Source of the DNA: Streptomyces spinosisporus
GTDB lineage: Bacteria > Actinomycetota > Actinomycetes > Streptomycetales > Streptomycetaceae
Reading direction: 5' to 3'
Length of the DNA: 64,000 nt
NCBI RefSeq assembly: GCF_022698145.1
Contig: NZ_JALDAX010000021.1
Span: 1-64,000, forward strand
Made by a program: the position numbers and the translations under genes. The notes beneath the pieces are model-generated. The model worked only from the letters and a program-made list of their open reading frames with translations. It did not search any database and was not told the origin of the DNA. This document shows positions 8,180-15,295 of this stretch, in pieces. How positions within the stretch are numbered: position 1 is the stretch's first letter; each line of letters opens with the position of its first letter.

Positions 8180-8737
8180 TCACGCCTCCTTGAAGGGGAA
8201 GCCGAGGTGACGAAGGAGCGCGCGGCCCTCAGCGTCGTTGGTCGCCGTGGTGACCACGGTGATGTCCATACCCCGGACGCGGTCGATCTTGTCCTGGTCG
8301 ATCTCGTGGAACATGACCTGCTCCGTGAGACCGAAGGTGTAGTTGCCACGGCCGTCGAACTGCTTGGGGGACAGACCACGGAAGTCGCGGATGCGCGGCA
8401 GCGCGAGCGACAGGGTGCGGTCCAGGAACTCCCACATGCGGTCGCCACGGAGCGTGACGTGGGCACCGATCGGCTGACCCTCGCGCAGCTTGAACTGCGC
8501 GATGGACTTGCGGGCCTTGGTGACGGCCGGCTTCTGACCGGTGATGGTGGTCAGGTCGCGGATCGCGCCCTCGATCAGCTTCGAGTCACGGGCGGCGTCG
8601 CCGACACCCATGTTGACCACGATCTTGACGAGACCGGGGATCTGCATGACGTTCTCGTACTTGAACTCGTCACGCAGCTTGCCCGCGATCTCCTCGCGGT
8701 ACTTCTGCTTCAGACGCGGAGTGGTGGTGGTAGCCAT
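8180..8737 (-). CDS. rplE: 50S ribosomal protein L5
   Basis: 185 aa. Binds 5S rRNA and contacts the P-site tRNA at the top of the central protuberance. It has VKIVVNMGVGDAARDSKLIE, the KPAVTKARKSIAQFKLREG loop and the DFRGLSPKQFDGRGNYTFG signature. The ATG shares a base with the rplX stop, so the two are translationally coupled. Confidence 0.98.
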   Translation of the reverse strand: MATTTTPRLKQKYREEIAGKLRDEFKYENVMQIPGLVKIVVNMGVGDAARDSKLIEGAIRDLTTITGQKPAVTKARKSIAQFKLREGQPIGAHVTLRGDRMWEFLDRTLSLALPRIRDFRGLSPKQFDGRGNYTFGLTEQVMFHEIDQDKIDRVRGMDITVVTTATNDAEGRALLRHLGFPFKEA

Positions 8738-9060
8738 CAGATGTCCTCACCCGTCCGCTTGGCAACGCGGATCTTGTTGCCTTCGTCGTCGAAGCGGTAA
8801 CCGACACGCGTGACGACCTTCTTGCCGTCCTTCTCAACGACCAGCTGGACGTTGGAGACGTGGATCGGCGCCTCGGTCGTGACGATGCCGCCGGCCTGCG
8901 AACCACGAGCGGTGGGGCCGGCCTTGGTGTGCTTCTTGACCCGGTTGACACCCTCGACCAGGACACGCTCGTCGCGCGGGTAAGCGGCAATGACCTTGCC
9001 CTGCTTGCCCTTGTCCTTGCCGGTGATGACCTGGACCAGGTCGCCCTTCTTGATCTTCAT
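8737..9060 (-). CDS. rplX: 50S ribosomal protein L24
   Basis: 107 aa. Assembly initiator protein near the exit tunnel, with an N-terminal KOW motif (MKIKKGDLVQVITGKDKGKQ). It lies two bases after rplN and overlaps rplE by one base, in the standard spc order rplN-rplX-rplE. Confidence 0.98.
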   Translation of the reverse strand: MKIKKGDLVQVITGKDKGKQGKVIAAYPRDERVLVEGVNRVKKHTKAGPTARGSQAGGIVTTEAPIHVSNVQLVVEKDGKKVVTRVGYRFDDEGNKIRVAKRTGEDI

Positions 9061-9062
9061 GC

Positions 9063-9431
9063 TTACAGCACCTCCGGAGCCAGCGAGATGATCTTCATGA
9101 ACTTCTTCTCGCGCAGCTCACGCCCGACCGGGCCGAAGATGCGGGTGCCGCGAGGGTCGCCGTCGTTCTTCAGAATGACGGCGGCGTTCTCGTCGAAGCG
9201 GATGTACGAGCCGTCCGGACGGCGGCGCTCCTTGACGGTGCGAACGATGACCGCCTTGACGACGTCACCCTTCTTCACGTTGCCACCGGGGATCGCGTCC
9301 TTGACGGTGGCGACGATGACGTCACCGATGCCCGCGTAGCGGCGACCGGAGCCACCGAGCACACGGATGCAAAGGATCTCCTTCGCACCAGTGTTGTCGG
9401 CGACACGCAGTCGCGACTCCTGCTGGATCAC
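9063..9431 (-). CDS. rplN: 50S ribosomal protein L14
   Basis: 122 aa, exact family length. Binds 23S rRNA at the 30S interface. Start MIQQESRLRVADNTGAKEIL; also GGSGRRYAGIGDVIVATVKD. It is the first gene of the classical spc operon. Two strong hairpins separate it from rpsQ, which supports an operon boundary here. Confidence 0.98.
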   Translation of the reverse strand: MIQQESRLRVADNTGAKEILCIRVLGGSGRRYAGIGDVIVATVKDAIPGGNVKKGDVVKAVIVRTVKERRRPDGSYIRFDENAAVILKNDGDPRGTRIFGPVGRELREKKFMKIISLAPEVL

Positions 9432-9459
9432 GTCTATCTCCTGTTTGTCTGCCGGTTCC

Positions 9460-9523
9460 CCGGGGGCCGTTCAGAACGGCCCCCGGAGCCTGGCGGAACT
9501 GTCCTGCGAGGGGTGCCTCGCAG
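9460..9523 (-). terminator. Double hairpin at the S10/spc operon boundary
   Basis: CTGCGAGG (9504-9511) pairs with CCTCGCAG (9516-9523), and CCGGGGGCCGTT (9460-9471) pairs with AACGGCCCCCGG (9475-9486). Both stems are perfect, 8 and 12 bp. They fill most of the 97-base gap between rpsQ and rplN, the classical S10/spc operon boundary. Function as terminator or attenuator is inferred. Confidence 0.75.
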
Positions 9524-9528
9524 GAGAT

Positions 9529-9816
9529 TTACTTGGCCTTCTCGAGGATCTCGACGACGCGCCAGCGCTTCGTCGCGGACAGCGGCCGGGTCTCCGCGAG
9601 GAGGACACGGTCGCCGACGCCCGCGGCGTTCTGCTCGTCGTGGGCCTTCAGCTTGTTCGTACGGCGGATGACCTTGCCGTACAGCGCGTGCTTGACGCGG
9701 TCCTCGACGGCGACGACGACGGTCTTGTCCATCTTGTCGCTGACGACGAGACCCTCACGGGTCTTGCGGAAGCCGCGCGCGGCCTTCGTCTCTTCAGTCA
9801 CGTTGCTCTCGCTCAT
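9529..9816 (-). CDS. rpsQ: 30S ribosomal protein S17
   Basis: 95 aa. An OB-fold primary binder of 16S rRNA. It carries the S17 motif RKTREGLVVSDKMDKTVVVA, then VGDRVLLAETRPLSATKRWR. The ATG shares a base with the rpmC stop. It is the last gene of the S10 operon before the double hairpin. Confidence 0.98.
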   Translation of the reverse strand: MSESNVTEETKAARGFRKTREGLVVSDKMDKTVVVAVEDRVKHALYGKVIRRTNKLKAHDEQNAAGVGDRVLLAETRPLSATKRWRVVEILEKAK

Positions 9817-10040
9817 CAGGCGTTCTCCACCGTTTCGATGCCCAGCTCACGCTCGCGCATCAGGGTGTAGATCCGCGCGATGTCCTTGCGGACCGCCTTC
9901 AGACGGCCATGGTTCTCGAGCTGCCCGGTCGCCGCCTGGAAGCGGAGGTTGAACAGCTCTTCCTTGGCCTCGCGGAGCTTCGCCAGAAGCTCCTCGTTGC
10001 CCAGCTCGCGCAGCTCGGACGCCTTGGTACCGGCCGACAT
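9816..10040 (-). CDS. rpmC: 50S ribosomal protein L29
   Basis: 74 aa, a two-helix protein at the tunnel exit. Reads MSAGTKASELRELGNEELLA, with LKAVRKDIARIYTLMRERE at the C-terminus. The codon just upstream is an in-frame GTG; I chose the ATG at 10040 because the AGGTG ribosome-binding site is spaced better for it. The start overlaps the rplP stop (GTGATG), indicating coupling. Confidence 0.96.
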   Translation of the reverse strand: MSAGTKASELRELGNEELLAKLREAKEELFNLRFQAATGQLENHGRLKAVRKDIARIYTLMRERELGIETVENA

Positions 10041-10459
10041 CACGCTTCACCTGCCTCGCGCTTGACGATCCGGCACTTCATCGGCAGCTTGTGGGCCGCA
10101 CGGCTCAGCGCCTCACGGGCGATCTTCTCGTTGGGGTACGACAGCTCGAACATCACGCGTCCGGGCTTGACGTTGGCGATCCACCACTCCGGCGAACCCT
10201 TACCGGAACCCATGCGGGTCTCGGCAGGCTTCTTGGTGAGGGGACGGTCCGGGTAGATGTTGATCCAGACCTTGCCACCACGCTTGATGTGACGCGTCAT
10301 GGCGATACGAGCGGCCTCGATCTGACGGTTCGTCACATACGCCGGGGTGAGCGCCTGGATGCCGTACTCGCCGAACGCAACCTGGGTACCGCCCTTGGCA
10401 GCGCCGGAGCGCTTCGGGTGGTGCTGCTTGCGGTGCTTGACCCTGCGGGGGATCAGCAT
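10040..10459 (-). CDS. rplP: 50S ribosomal protein L16
   Basis: 139 aa. Near the A site and peptidyl transferase centre. Start MLIPRRVKHRKQHHPKRSG; also MTRHIKRGGKVWINIYPDRP and MGSGKGSPEWWIANVKPGR, all diagnostic. Three bases after rpsC and overlapping rpmC in the S10 operon. Confidence 0.98.
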   Translation of the reverse strand: MLIPRRVKHRKQHHPKRSGAAKGGTQVAFGEYGIQALTPAYVTNRQIEAARIAMTRHIKRGGKVWINIYPDRPLTKKPAETRMGSGKGSPEWWIANVKPGRVMFELSYPNEKIAREALSRAAHKLPMKCRIVKREAGEA

Positions 10460-10462
10460 GGC

Positions 10463-11293
10463 TCAGCTCTCCTTTCCAGCAGCGCTGGGCTCGGCGGCCG
10501 CCGCCGCGGGCGCCTCGGCCGTCTGGGCCTCGGCAGCTGCGGCGGACTGCTGCGGCTTGCGACCGCGCCGCTCGCCACCACGGCCACCACGGGCCGGGCG
10601 GTCGGCACCACCGCGGGCCGGGCGGTTACCCGCACGGGCAGCGGCGTTCTCGGCGCGGACCTCGGCGATGTTCTTGACGTCGCCCTTGTAGATCCAGACC
10701 TTCACACCGATGCGGCCGAAGGTCGTCTTGGCCTCGAAGAAGCCGTAGTCCACGTTCGCGCGGAGCGTGTGCAGGGGCACACGGCCCTCGCGGTAGAACT
10801 CCGAGCGGGACATCTCGGCGCCACCGAGGCGGCCACCGCACTGGATCTTGATGCCCTTGGCGCCGGCCTTCATCGCCGACTGCATGCTCTTGCGCATGGC
10901 ACGGCGGAAGGAGACGCGGGAGGAGAGCTGCTCGGCGACGGCCTGGGCGACCAGCTGAGCGTCGGTCTCGGGGTTCTTGACCTCGAGGATGTTCAGCTGG
11001 ACCTGCTTGCCCGTGAGCTTCTCGAGGTCACCGCGGATACGGTCGGCCTCGGCGCCACGGCGGCCGATGACGATGCCCGGACGAGCGGTGTGGATGTCCA
11101 CCCGCACGCGGTCACGGGTGCGCTCGATCTCCACCTTCGAGATGCCGGCGCGCTCCATGCCGGACGTCATCATCCGACGGATGGCGACGTCTTCCTTGAC
11201 GTAGTCCTTGTACAGCTTGTCGGCGTACCAGCGGGACTTGAAGTCCGTGGTGACACCGAGCCGGAACCCATGCGGGTTAACCTTCTGGCCCAT
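10463..11293 (-). CDS. rpsC: 30S ribosomal protein S3
   Basis: 276 aa. Forms the mRNA entry tunnel with S4 and S5. It has an N-terminal KH domain with VIGRRGAEADRIRGDLEKLT and a C-terminal S3 domain with ARGIKIQCGGRLGGAEMSR-type sequence. The last 60 or so residues are an Arg/Gly then Ala-rich low-complexity tail, longer than in E. coli and typical of Streptomyces. The ATG overlaps the rplV stop by one base. Confidence 0.97.
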   Translation of the reverse strand: MGQKVNPHGFRLGVTTDFKSRWYADKLYKDYVKEDVAIRRMMTSGMERAGISKVEIERTRDRVRVDIHTARPGIVIGRRGAEADRIRGDLEKLTGKQVQLNILEVKNPETDAQLVAQAVAEQLSSRVSFRRAMRKSMQSAMKAGAKGIKIQCGGRLGGAEMSRSEFYREGRVPLHTLRANVDYGFFEAKTTFGRIGVKVWIYKGDVKNIAEVRAENAAARAGNRPARGGADRPARGGRGGERRGRKPQQSAAAAEAQTAEAPAAAAAEPSAAGKES

Positions 11294-11640
11294 TACCGGG
11301 TTCCTTCCTTGCTGCTGACGACCACGGTGATGTGGCTGGTCCGCTTGCGGATCCGGTAGGCACGGCCCTGGGCGCGCGGACGGAACCGCTTCAGGGTCGG
11401 GCCCTCGTCGACGTACGCCTCGGAGATGAAGAGGCTGTCGGCGTCGGTGTGGTCGTAGTTGTGCGCGGCGTTGGCGATGGCGCTGTCGAGCACCTTGCCG
11501 ACGGGCACGGAGGCTGCCTGCGGAGCGAATCGCAGAACAGCCTGAGCCTCCGTGGCATCCATGCCACGGATAAGGTCCACCACGCGGCGGGCCTTCATGG
11601 GCGTAACGCGGATGTACCGCGCCTGGGCCCTGGCTTCCAT
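11293..11640 (-). CDS. rplV: 50S ribosomal protein L22
   Basis: 115 aa. Its beta-hairpin lines the exit tunnel, where macrolide-resistance changes occur. Start MEARAQARYIRVTPMKARRV; the loop RFRPRAQGRAYRIRKRTSHI is intact. S10 operon, between rpsS and rpsC, overlapping rpsC by one base. Confidence 0.98.
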   Translation of the reverse strand: MEARAQARYIRVTPMKARRVVDLIRGMDATEAQAVLRFAPQAASVPVGKVLDSAIANAAHNYDHTDADSLFISEAYVDEGPTLKRFRPRAQGRAYRIRKRTSHITVVVSSKEGTR

Positions 11641-11684
11641 GGTTGTCCCTCTCAGTTACTTACGTGTCTGAATGCGATCCGCTG

Positions 11685-11966
11685 TTAGCGGCGCTTCGAC
11701 TTCCGGTCGTCCTTGACGTGACCCCGGAAGGTGCGCGTCGGCGAGAACTCGCCGAGCTTGTGGCCGACCATCGACTCGGTGACGAACACCGGGATGTGGG
11801 TCTTGCCGTTGTGCACCGCGATCGTGTGGCCGAGCATGGCCGGGACGATCATCGAGCGACGGGACCAGGTCTTGATGACGTTCTTGGTGCCGGCTTCGTT
11901 CTGGACTTCCACCTTCTTGATCAGGTGGTCGTCGACGAAGGGCCCCTTCTTGAGACTGCGCGGCAT
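11685..11966 (-). CDS. rpsS: 30S ribosomal protein S19
   Basis: 93 aa, family length. Pairs with S13 in the 30S head. Start MPRSLKKGPFVDDHLIKKVE; signature GHTIAVHNGKTHIPVFVTE and HKLGEFSPTRTFRGHVKDD. Twelve bases after rplB in the S10 operon. Confidence 0.98.
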   Translation of the reverse strand: MPRSLKKGPFVDDHLIKKVEVQNEAGTKNVIKTWSRRSMIVPAMLGHTIAVHNGKTHIPVFVTESMVGHKLGEFSPTRTFRGHVKDDRKSKRR

Positions 11967-11978
11967 CTGAACCCGCTC

Positions 11979-12815
11979 CTAGCGCTTCTTGTTCGTCTTG
12001 CGGCGGCGGACGATGTACTTGTTCGACGCCTTCTTGGGCGAACGAGTACGTCCTTCCTTCTGACCCCAGGGGCTGACCGGGTGGCGACCACCGGAGGTCT
12101 TGCCCTCACCACCACCGTGCGGGTGGTCAACCGGGTTCATCGCCACACCGCGAACGGTCGGGCGGACGCCCAGCCAGCGCTTGCGGCCGGCCTTGCCCCA
12201 GTTGATGTTGCTCTGCTCGGCGTTGCCGACCTCGCCGACCGTGGCGCGGCAGCGCTGGTCGACCAGGCGGATCTCACCGGACGGCATGCGCAGGTGGGCC
12301 ATCGAGCCCTCCTTCGCGAGCAGCTGCACGGAGGCACCGGCGGAGCGGGCGAACTTGGCGCCACCGCCCGGACGAAGCTCCACGGAGTGGATCGTCGTAC
12401 CGACCGGGATGTTGCGCAGCGCCAGGTTGTTGCCGGGCTTGATGTCGGCGCCGGGACCGTTCTCGATCCGGTCGCCCTGGTTCAGACCCCGGGGCGCCAG
12501 GATGTAGCGCTTCTCGCCGTCCGCGTAGTGGAGCAGCGCGATGCGCGCGGTGCGGTTGGGGTCGTACTCGATGTGCGCGACCTTCGCCGGCACGCCGTCC
12601 TTGTCGTGACGACGGAAGTCGATCACTCGGTAGGCGCGCTTGTGGCCACCGCCCTGGTGGCGGACGGTCACACGACCGGAATTGTTACGGCCGCCCTTGC
12701 TGTGCAGGGGACGGACCAGCGACTTCTCCGGCGTGGACCGCGTGACCTCGACGAAGTCGGCGACGCTGGAGCCACGACGGCCCGGCGTAGTCGGCTTGTA
12801 CTTGCGGATTCCCAT
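11979..12815 (-). CDS. rplB: 50S ribosomal protein L2
   Basis: 278 aa, full length. Needed for subunit joining and close to the peptidyl transferase centre. It has GRNNSGRVTVRHQGGGHKRA near the N-terminus and the C-terminal GVAMNPVDHPHGGGEGKTSG, which contains the conserved functional histidine. S10 operon between rplW and rpsS. Confidence 0.98.
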   Translation of the reverse strand: MGIRKYKPTTPGRRGSSVADFVEVTRSTPEKSLVRPLHSKGGRNNSGRVTVRHQGGGHKRAYRVIDFRRHDKDGVPAKVAHIEYDPNRTARIALLHYADGEKRYILAPRGLNQGDRIENGPGADIKPGNNLALRNIPVGTTIHSVELRPGGGAKFARSAGASVQLLAKEGSMAHLRMPSGEIRLVDQRCRATVGEVGNAEQSNINWGKAGRKRWLGVRPTVRGVAMNPVDHPHGGGEGKTSGGRHPVSPWGQKEGRTRSPKKASNKYIVRRRKTNKKR

Positions 12816-12853
12816 TTCTCAGTCCTCGTCCGATATCGGACGATCCGACCCGC

Positions 12854-13273
12854 TTACGCGGTCGGACCGCCGAAGATGTCGATACGGTCGCCCTCGGCGA
12901 GGGTCACGATCGCGCGCTTGGTCGCCGCACGCTGGCCGAAGCCGGTGCGGGTCCGCTTGCGCTTGCCGATGCGGTTGATCGTGTTGACCCCGGTGACCTT
13001 GACCGAGAAGACCGCCTGGACGGCCTCCTTGATCTGGGTCTTGTTGGCACGCGGGTCGACGACGAACGTGTACTTGTTCTCGTCGAGAAGCGCGTAGCTC
13101 TTCTCGGAGACGACCGGCTTCAGCAGGACGTCACGGGGGTCCGTGTACGACTTGCTGAGCGGGGTCTCGACGGTGTTCTTGCCCTCGGCGGCGTGACGGC
13201 GCGCCTTGGCGACGCGCGCGGCCTTGGCGGCCTTCGCAGCCTTGGAGGCGATGCTCGGGTGACGCGTAGCCAT
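12854..13273 (-). CDS. rplW: 50S ribosomal protein L23 with basic N-terminal extension
   Basis: 139 aa versus about 100 in E. coli. L23 is the docking site for trigger factor and SRP at the tunnel exit. The core starts near residue 45 with DPRDVLLKPVVSEKSYALLD. The first ~40 residues are Ala/Lys-rich (SKAAKAAKAARVAKARRH). The ATG shares a base with the rplD stop, which fixes the long start and argues that the extension is real. Confidence 0.95.
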   Translation of the reverse strand: MATRHPSIASKAAKAAKAARVAKARRHAAEGKNTVETPLSKSYTDPRDVLLKPVVSEKSYALLDENKYTFVVDPRANKTQIKEAVQAVFSVKVTGVNTINRIGKRKRTRTGFGQRAATKRAIVTLAEGDRIDIFGGPTA

Positions 13274-13929
13274 CAGGCCTCGCTCCCTTCGGTGTCATTG
13301 GCCTTCGGGCCGGACACGAAGGACTCGAAAGCGGCCTGGGTGAAGACCACGTCGTCCGAGACGAGAACGTCGTACGTGTTCAGCTGGCCCGGCTCCAGGA
13401 TGTGGACCTGGGGCAGGTTGCGGGCGGACAGCCACGCGGCCTCGTCGGCGCGCTCGACGACCAGGAGCAGGTTCTTGCGCTCGCTGATCTTGCCGAACAG
13501 GCCCTTGGCGGCCTTGGTGCTGGGGGTCTCGCCCTCGACCACGCCGGAGACGACGTGGATGCGGTTGTGACGGGCCCGGTCGGTGAGGGCGTGACGCAGA
13601 GCGGCAGCCTTCATCTTCTTCGGGGTCCGCTGCGAGTAGTCACGCGGCACGGGACCGTGCACGACGCCACCACCGGCGAACTGCGGGGCGCGGGTCGAAC
13701 CCTGACGGGCGCGGCCGGTGCCCTTCTGGCGGTACGGCTTCTTGCCGCCACCACGGACCTCGCCACGGGTCTTGGTCTTGTGCGTGCCCTGACGGGCAGC
13801 GGCGAGCTGGGCGACGACGACCTGGTGGATCAGCGGGATGCTGACCTTCTCGACGTCGAAGATCTCCGCGGGGAGCTCGACGGAACCGGCCTTGTCGCCA
13901 GCCGGCGAAAGGATGTCAACAGTGCTCAT
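13273..13929 (-). CDS. rplD: 50S ribosomal protein L4
   Basis: 218 aa. It lines the exit tunnel; in E. coli it also represses the S10 operon by binding the leader. The tunnel loop TRGEVRGGGKKPYRQKGTGR and the following RQGSTRAPQFAGGGVVHGP are intact. It lies between rplC and rplW, overlapping rplW by one base. Confidence 0.98.
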   Translation of the reverse strand: MSTVDILSPAGDKAGSVELPAEIFDVEKVSIPLIHQVVVAQLAAARQGTHKTKTRGEVRGGGKKPYRQKGTGRARQGSTRAPQFAGGGVVHGPVPRDYSQRTPKKMKAAALRHALTDRARHNRIHVVSGVVEGETPSTKAAKGLFGKISERKNLLLVVERADEAAWLSARNLPQVHILEPGQLNTYDVLVSDDVVFTQAAFESFVSGPKANDTEGSEA

Positions 13930-13937
13930 CGGTTACC

Positions 13938-14582
13938 TCAGGCCCCCTTGGCCGCGGTGCGGACCAGGACGAGGCCGCCGTTCGGACCGGGAACCGCGCC
14001 CTTGATGAGCAGCAGACCCTTCTCCGCGTCAACGGCGTGGACGGTCAGGTTCTGGGTGGTGACCCGCTCGTTGCCCATACGACCCGCCATGCGGAGGCCC
14101 TTGAACACACGGCCCGGGGTGGCGCAGCCACCGATGGAACCGGGCGAGCGGTGCTTGCGCTGGGTGCCGTGACCGGCGCCGAGGCCCTTGAAGTTGTGAC
14201 GCTTCATGACACCGGCGAAGCCCTTGCCCTTGCTCTTGCCGGTGACGTCGACCTTCACGCCCGCCTCGAAGACCTCGGCCGTGACTTCCTGGCCGAGCGT
14301 GTACTCGGAGGCGTCGGCGGTGCGGATCTCGACGAGGTGCCGGCGGGGGGTGACGTCGGCCTTGGCGAAGTGGCCCTTGAGGGGCTTGTTCACCTTGCGC
14401 GGGTCGATCTCGCCGAAGGCGATCTGGACCGACTCGTAGCCGTCGACGTCGTTCGTACGGACCTGGGTGACGACGTTGGGGCCGGCCTTGACGACGGTGA
14501 CCGGAACAACACGGTTGTTCTCGTCCCACACCTGCGTCATGCCGAGCTTCTCGCCCAGGATGCCCTTGATCTGCTTAGCCAT
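13938..14582 (-). CDS. rplC: 50S ribosomal protein L3
   Basis: 214 aa. Early-assembling protein whose tip approaches the peptidyl transferase centre. Start MAKQIKGILGEKLGMTQVWD; signature HNFKGLGAGHGTQRKHRSPG and GCATPGRVFKGLRMAGRMG. Second gene of the S10 operon. Confidence 0.98.
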   Translation of the reverse strand: MAKQIKGILGEKLGMTQVWDENNRVVPVTVVKAGPNVVTQVRTNDVDGYESVQIAFGEIDPRKVNKPLKGHFAKADVTPRRHLVEIRTADASEYTLGQEVTAEVFEAGVKVDVTGKSKGKGFAGVMKRHNFKGLGAGHGTQRKHRSPGSIGGCATPGRVFKGLRMAGRMGNERVTTQNLTVHAVDAEKGLLLIKGAVPGPNGGLVLVRTAAKGA

Positions 14583-14599
14583 TCTCAGATCACCGGCCC

Positions 14600-14908
14600 T
14601 CAGAGCTTGATCTCGATGTCGACACCGGCCGGGAGGTCGAGTCGCATCAGAGAGTCAACGGTCTTGGGCGTCGGGTCGAGGATGTCGATCAGGCGCTTGT
14701 GGGTACGCATCTCGAAGTGCTCGCGCGAGTCCTTGTACTTGTGCGGCGACTTGATGACGCAGTACACGTTCTTCTCAGTGGGCAGCGGCACCGGGCCCGC
14801 GACCGACGCACCAGTACGCGTCACCGTCTCGACGATCTTCTTCGCCGAGGAGTCGATGACCTCGTGGTCGTAGGCCTTGAGCCGGATGCGGATCTTCTGT
14901 CCCGCCAT
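14600..14908 (-). CDS. rpsJ: 30S ribosomal protein S10
   Basis: 102 aa. Binds in the 30S head; in E. coli it is also NusE, bridging NusG and transcription antitermination. Start MAGQKIRIRLKAYDHEVIDS; also GPVPLPTEKNVYCVIKSPHK. First gene of the S10 operon; a purine-rich GGGA ribosome-binding site precedes the ATG. The leader of nearly 390 bases carries the candidate promoter and a hairpin shared with the str leader. Confidence 0.98.
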   Translation of the reverse strand: MAGQKIRIRLKAYDHEVIDSSAKKIVETVTRTGASVAGPVPLPTEKNVYCVIKSPHKYKDSREHFEMRTHKRLIDILDPTPKTVDSLMRLDLPAGVDIEIKL

Positions 14909-14970
14909 GGCTACTCAGTAGTCCCTTGTCTGTTCACGCTCTGGAACCCGGTCCTCCGCTCGCTCCACCT

Positions 14971-14995
14971 CCGACCCACGCGGTCGGGCGTGTCG
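14971..14995 (-). promoter_or_regulatory. Leader hairpin shared with the str operon
   Basis: CCGACC (14971-14976) and GGTCGG (14982-14987) form a perfect 6-bp stem with a CACGC loop. The whole 25-base block, including the flank GTGTCG, recurs with one mismatch at 21047-21071 upstream of rpsL. Both copies lie on the same strand, 50-62 bases before the start codon of the first gene. Joint regulation of the two operons is inferred. Confidence 0.65.
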
Positions 14996-15257
14996 CGCTT
15001 TCACTGACACAGATGTCCCTTGTTCGAACATCCCTTGTCTGGGAAAGAGATTCACCGGGTGCCTGGCCAGTGCCGCACCACACTTCCCGGAAGATTCCCG
15101 TACGTCCGCCCCAGCGCTGCCTTACGGCAGTTAGGGCGACGAGTACTGTGGGACTCGCTTCCGGTCCTCCCGGCGGGAGGCGCGCAGCATCAACACTCGA
15201 CCGAGCAACTCCGACAGTCTGCCATATGGGGCAGGGGCCTGGCCAATCGAGCCGGAG

Positions 15258-15285
15258 AGAATACCCCGAGGGTGACACAGGTCAA
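15258..15285 (-). promoter_or_regulatory. Candidate sigma-HrdB promoter for the S10 operon
   Basis: On the minus strand a TTGACC -35 (15280-15285) and a TATTCT -10 (15258-15263) are 16 bases apart, a good match to the main vegetative consensus. The predicted start near 15251 gives a leader of about 340 bases. No experimental data; other starts nearer rpsJ remain possible. Confidence 0.55.
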
Positions 15286-15295
15286 ACACACGCCC

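Larger units (their letters stand above)
14909..15295 (-). promoter_or_regulatory. S10 operon leader region, no gene
   Basis: A 387-base gene-free stretch between the acyltransferase stop and rpsJ. It holds a promoter candidate at 15258-15285, the shared leader hairpin at 14971-14987 and three copies of ACAAGGGA on the minus strand (at 14922, 15016 and 15031). The long untranslated leader fits regulation of the S10 operon at the mRNA level. In E. coli the L4 target lies in this leader; the equivalent here is not known. Confidence 0.7.
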
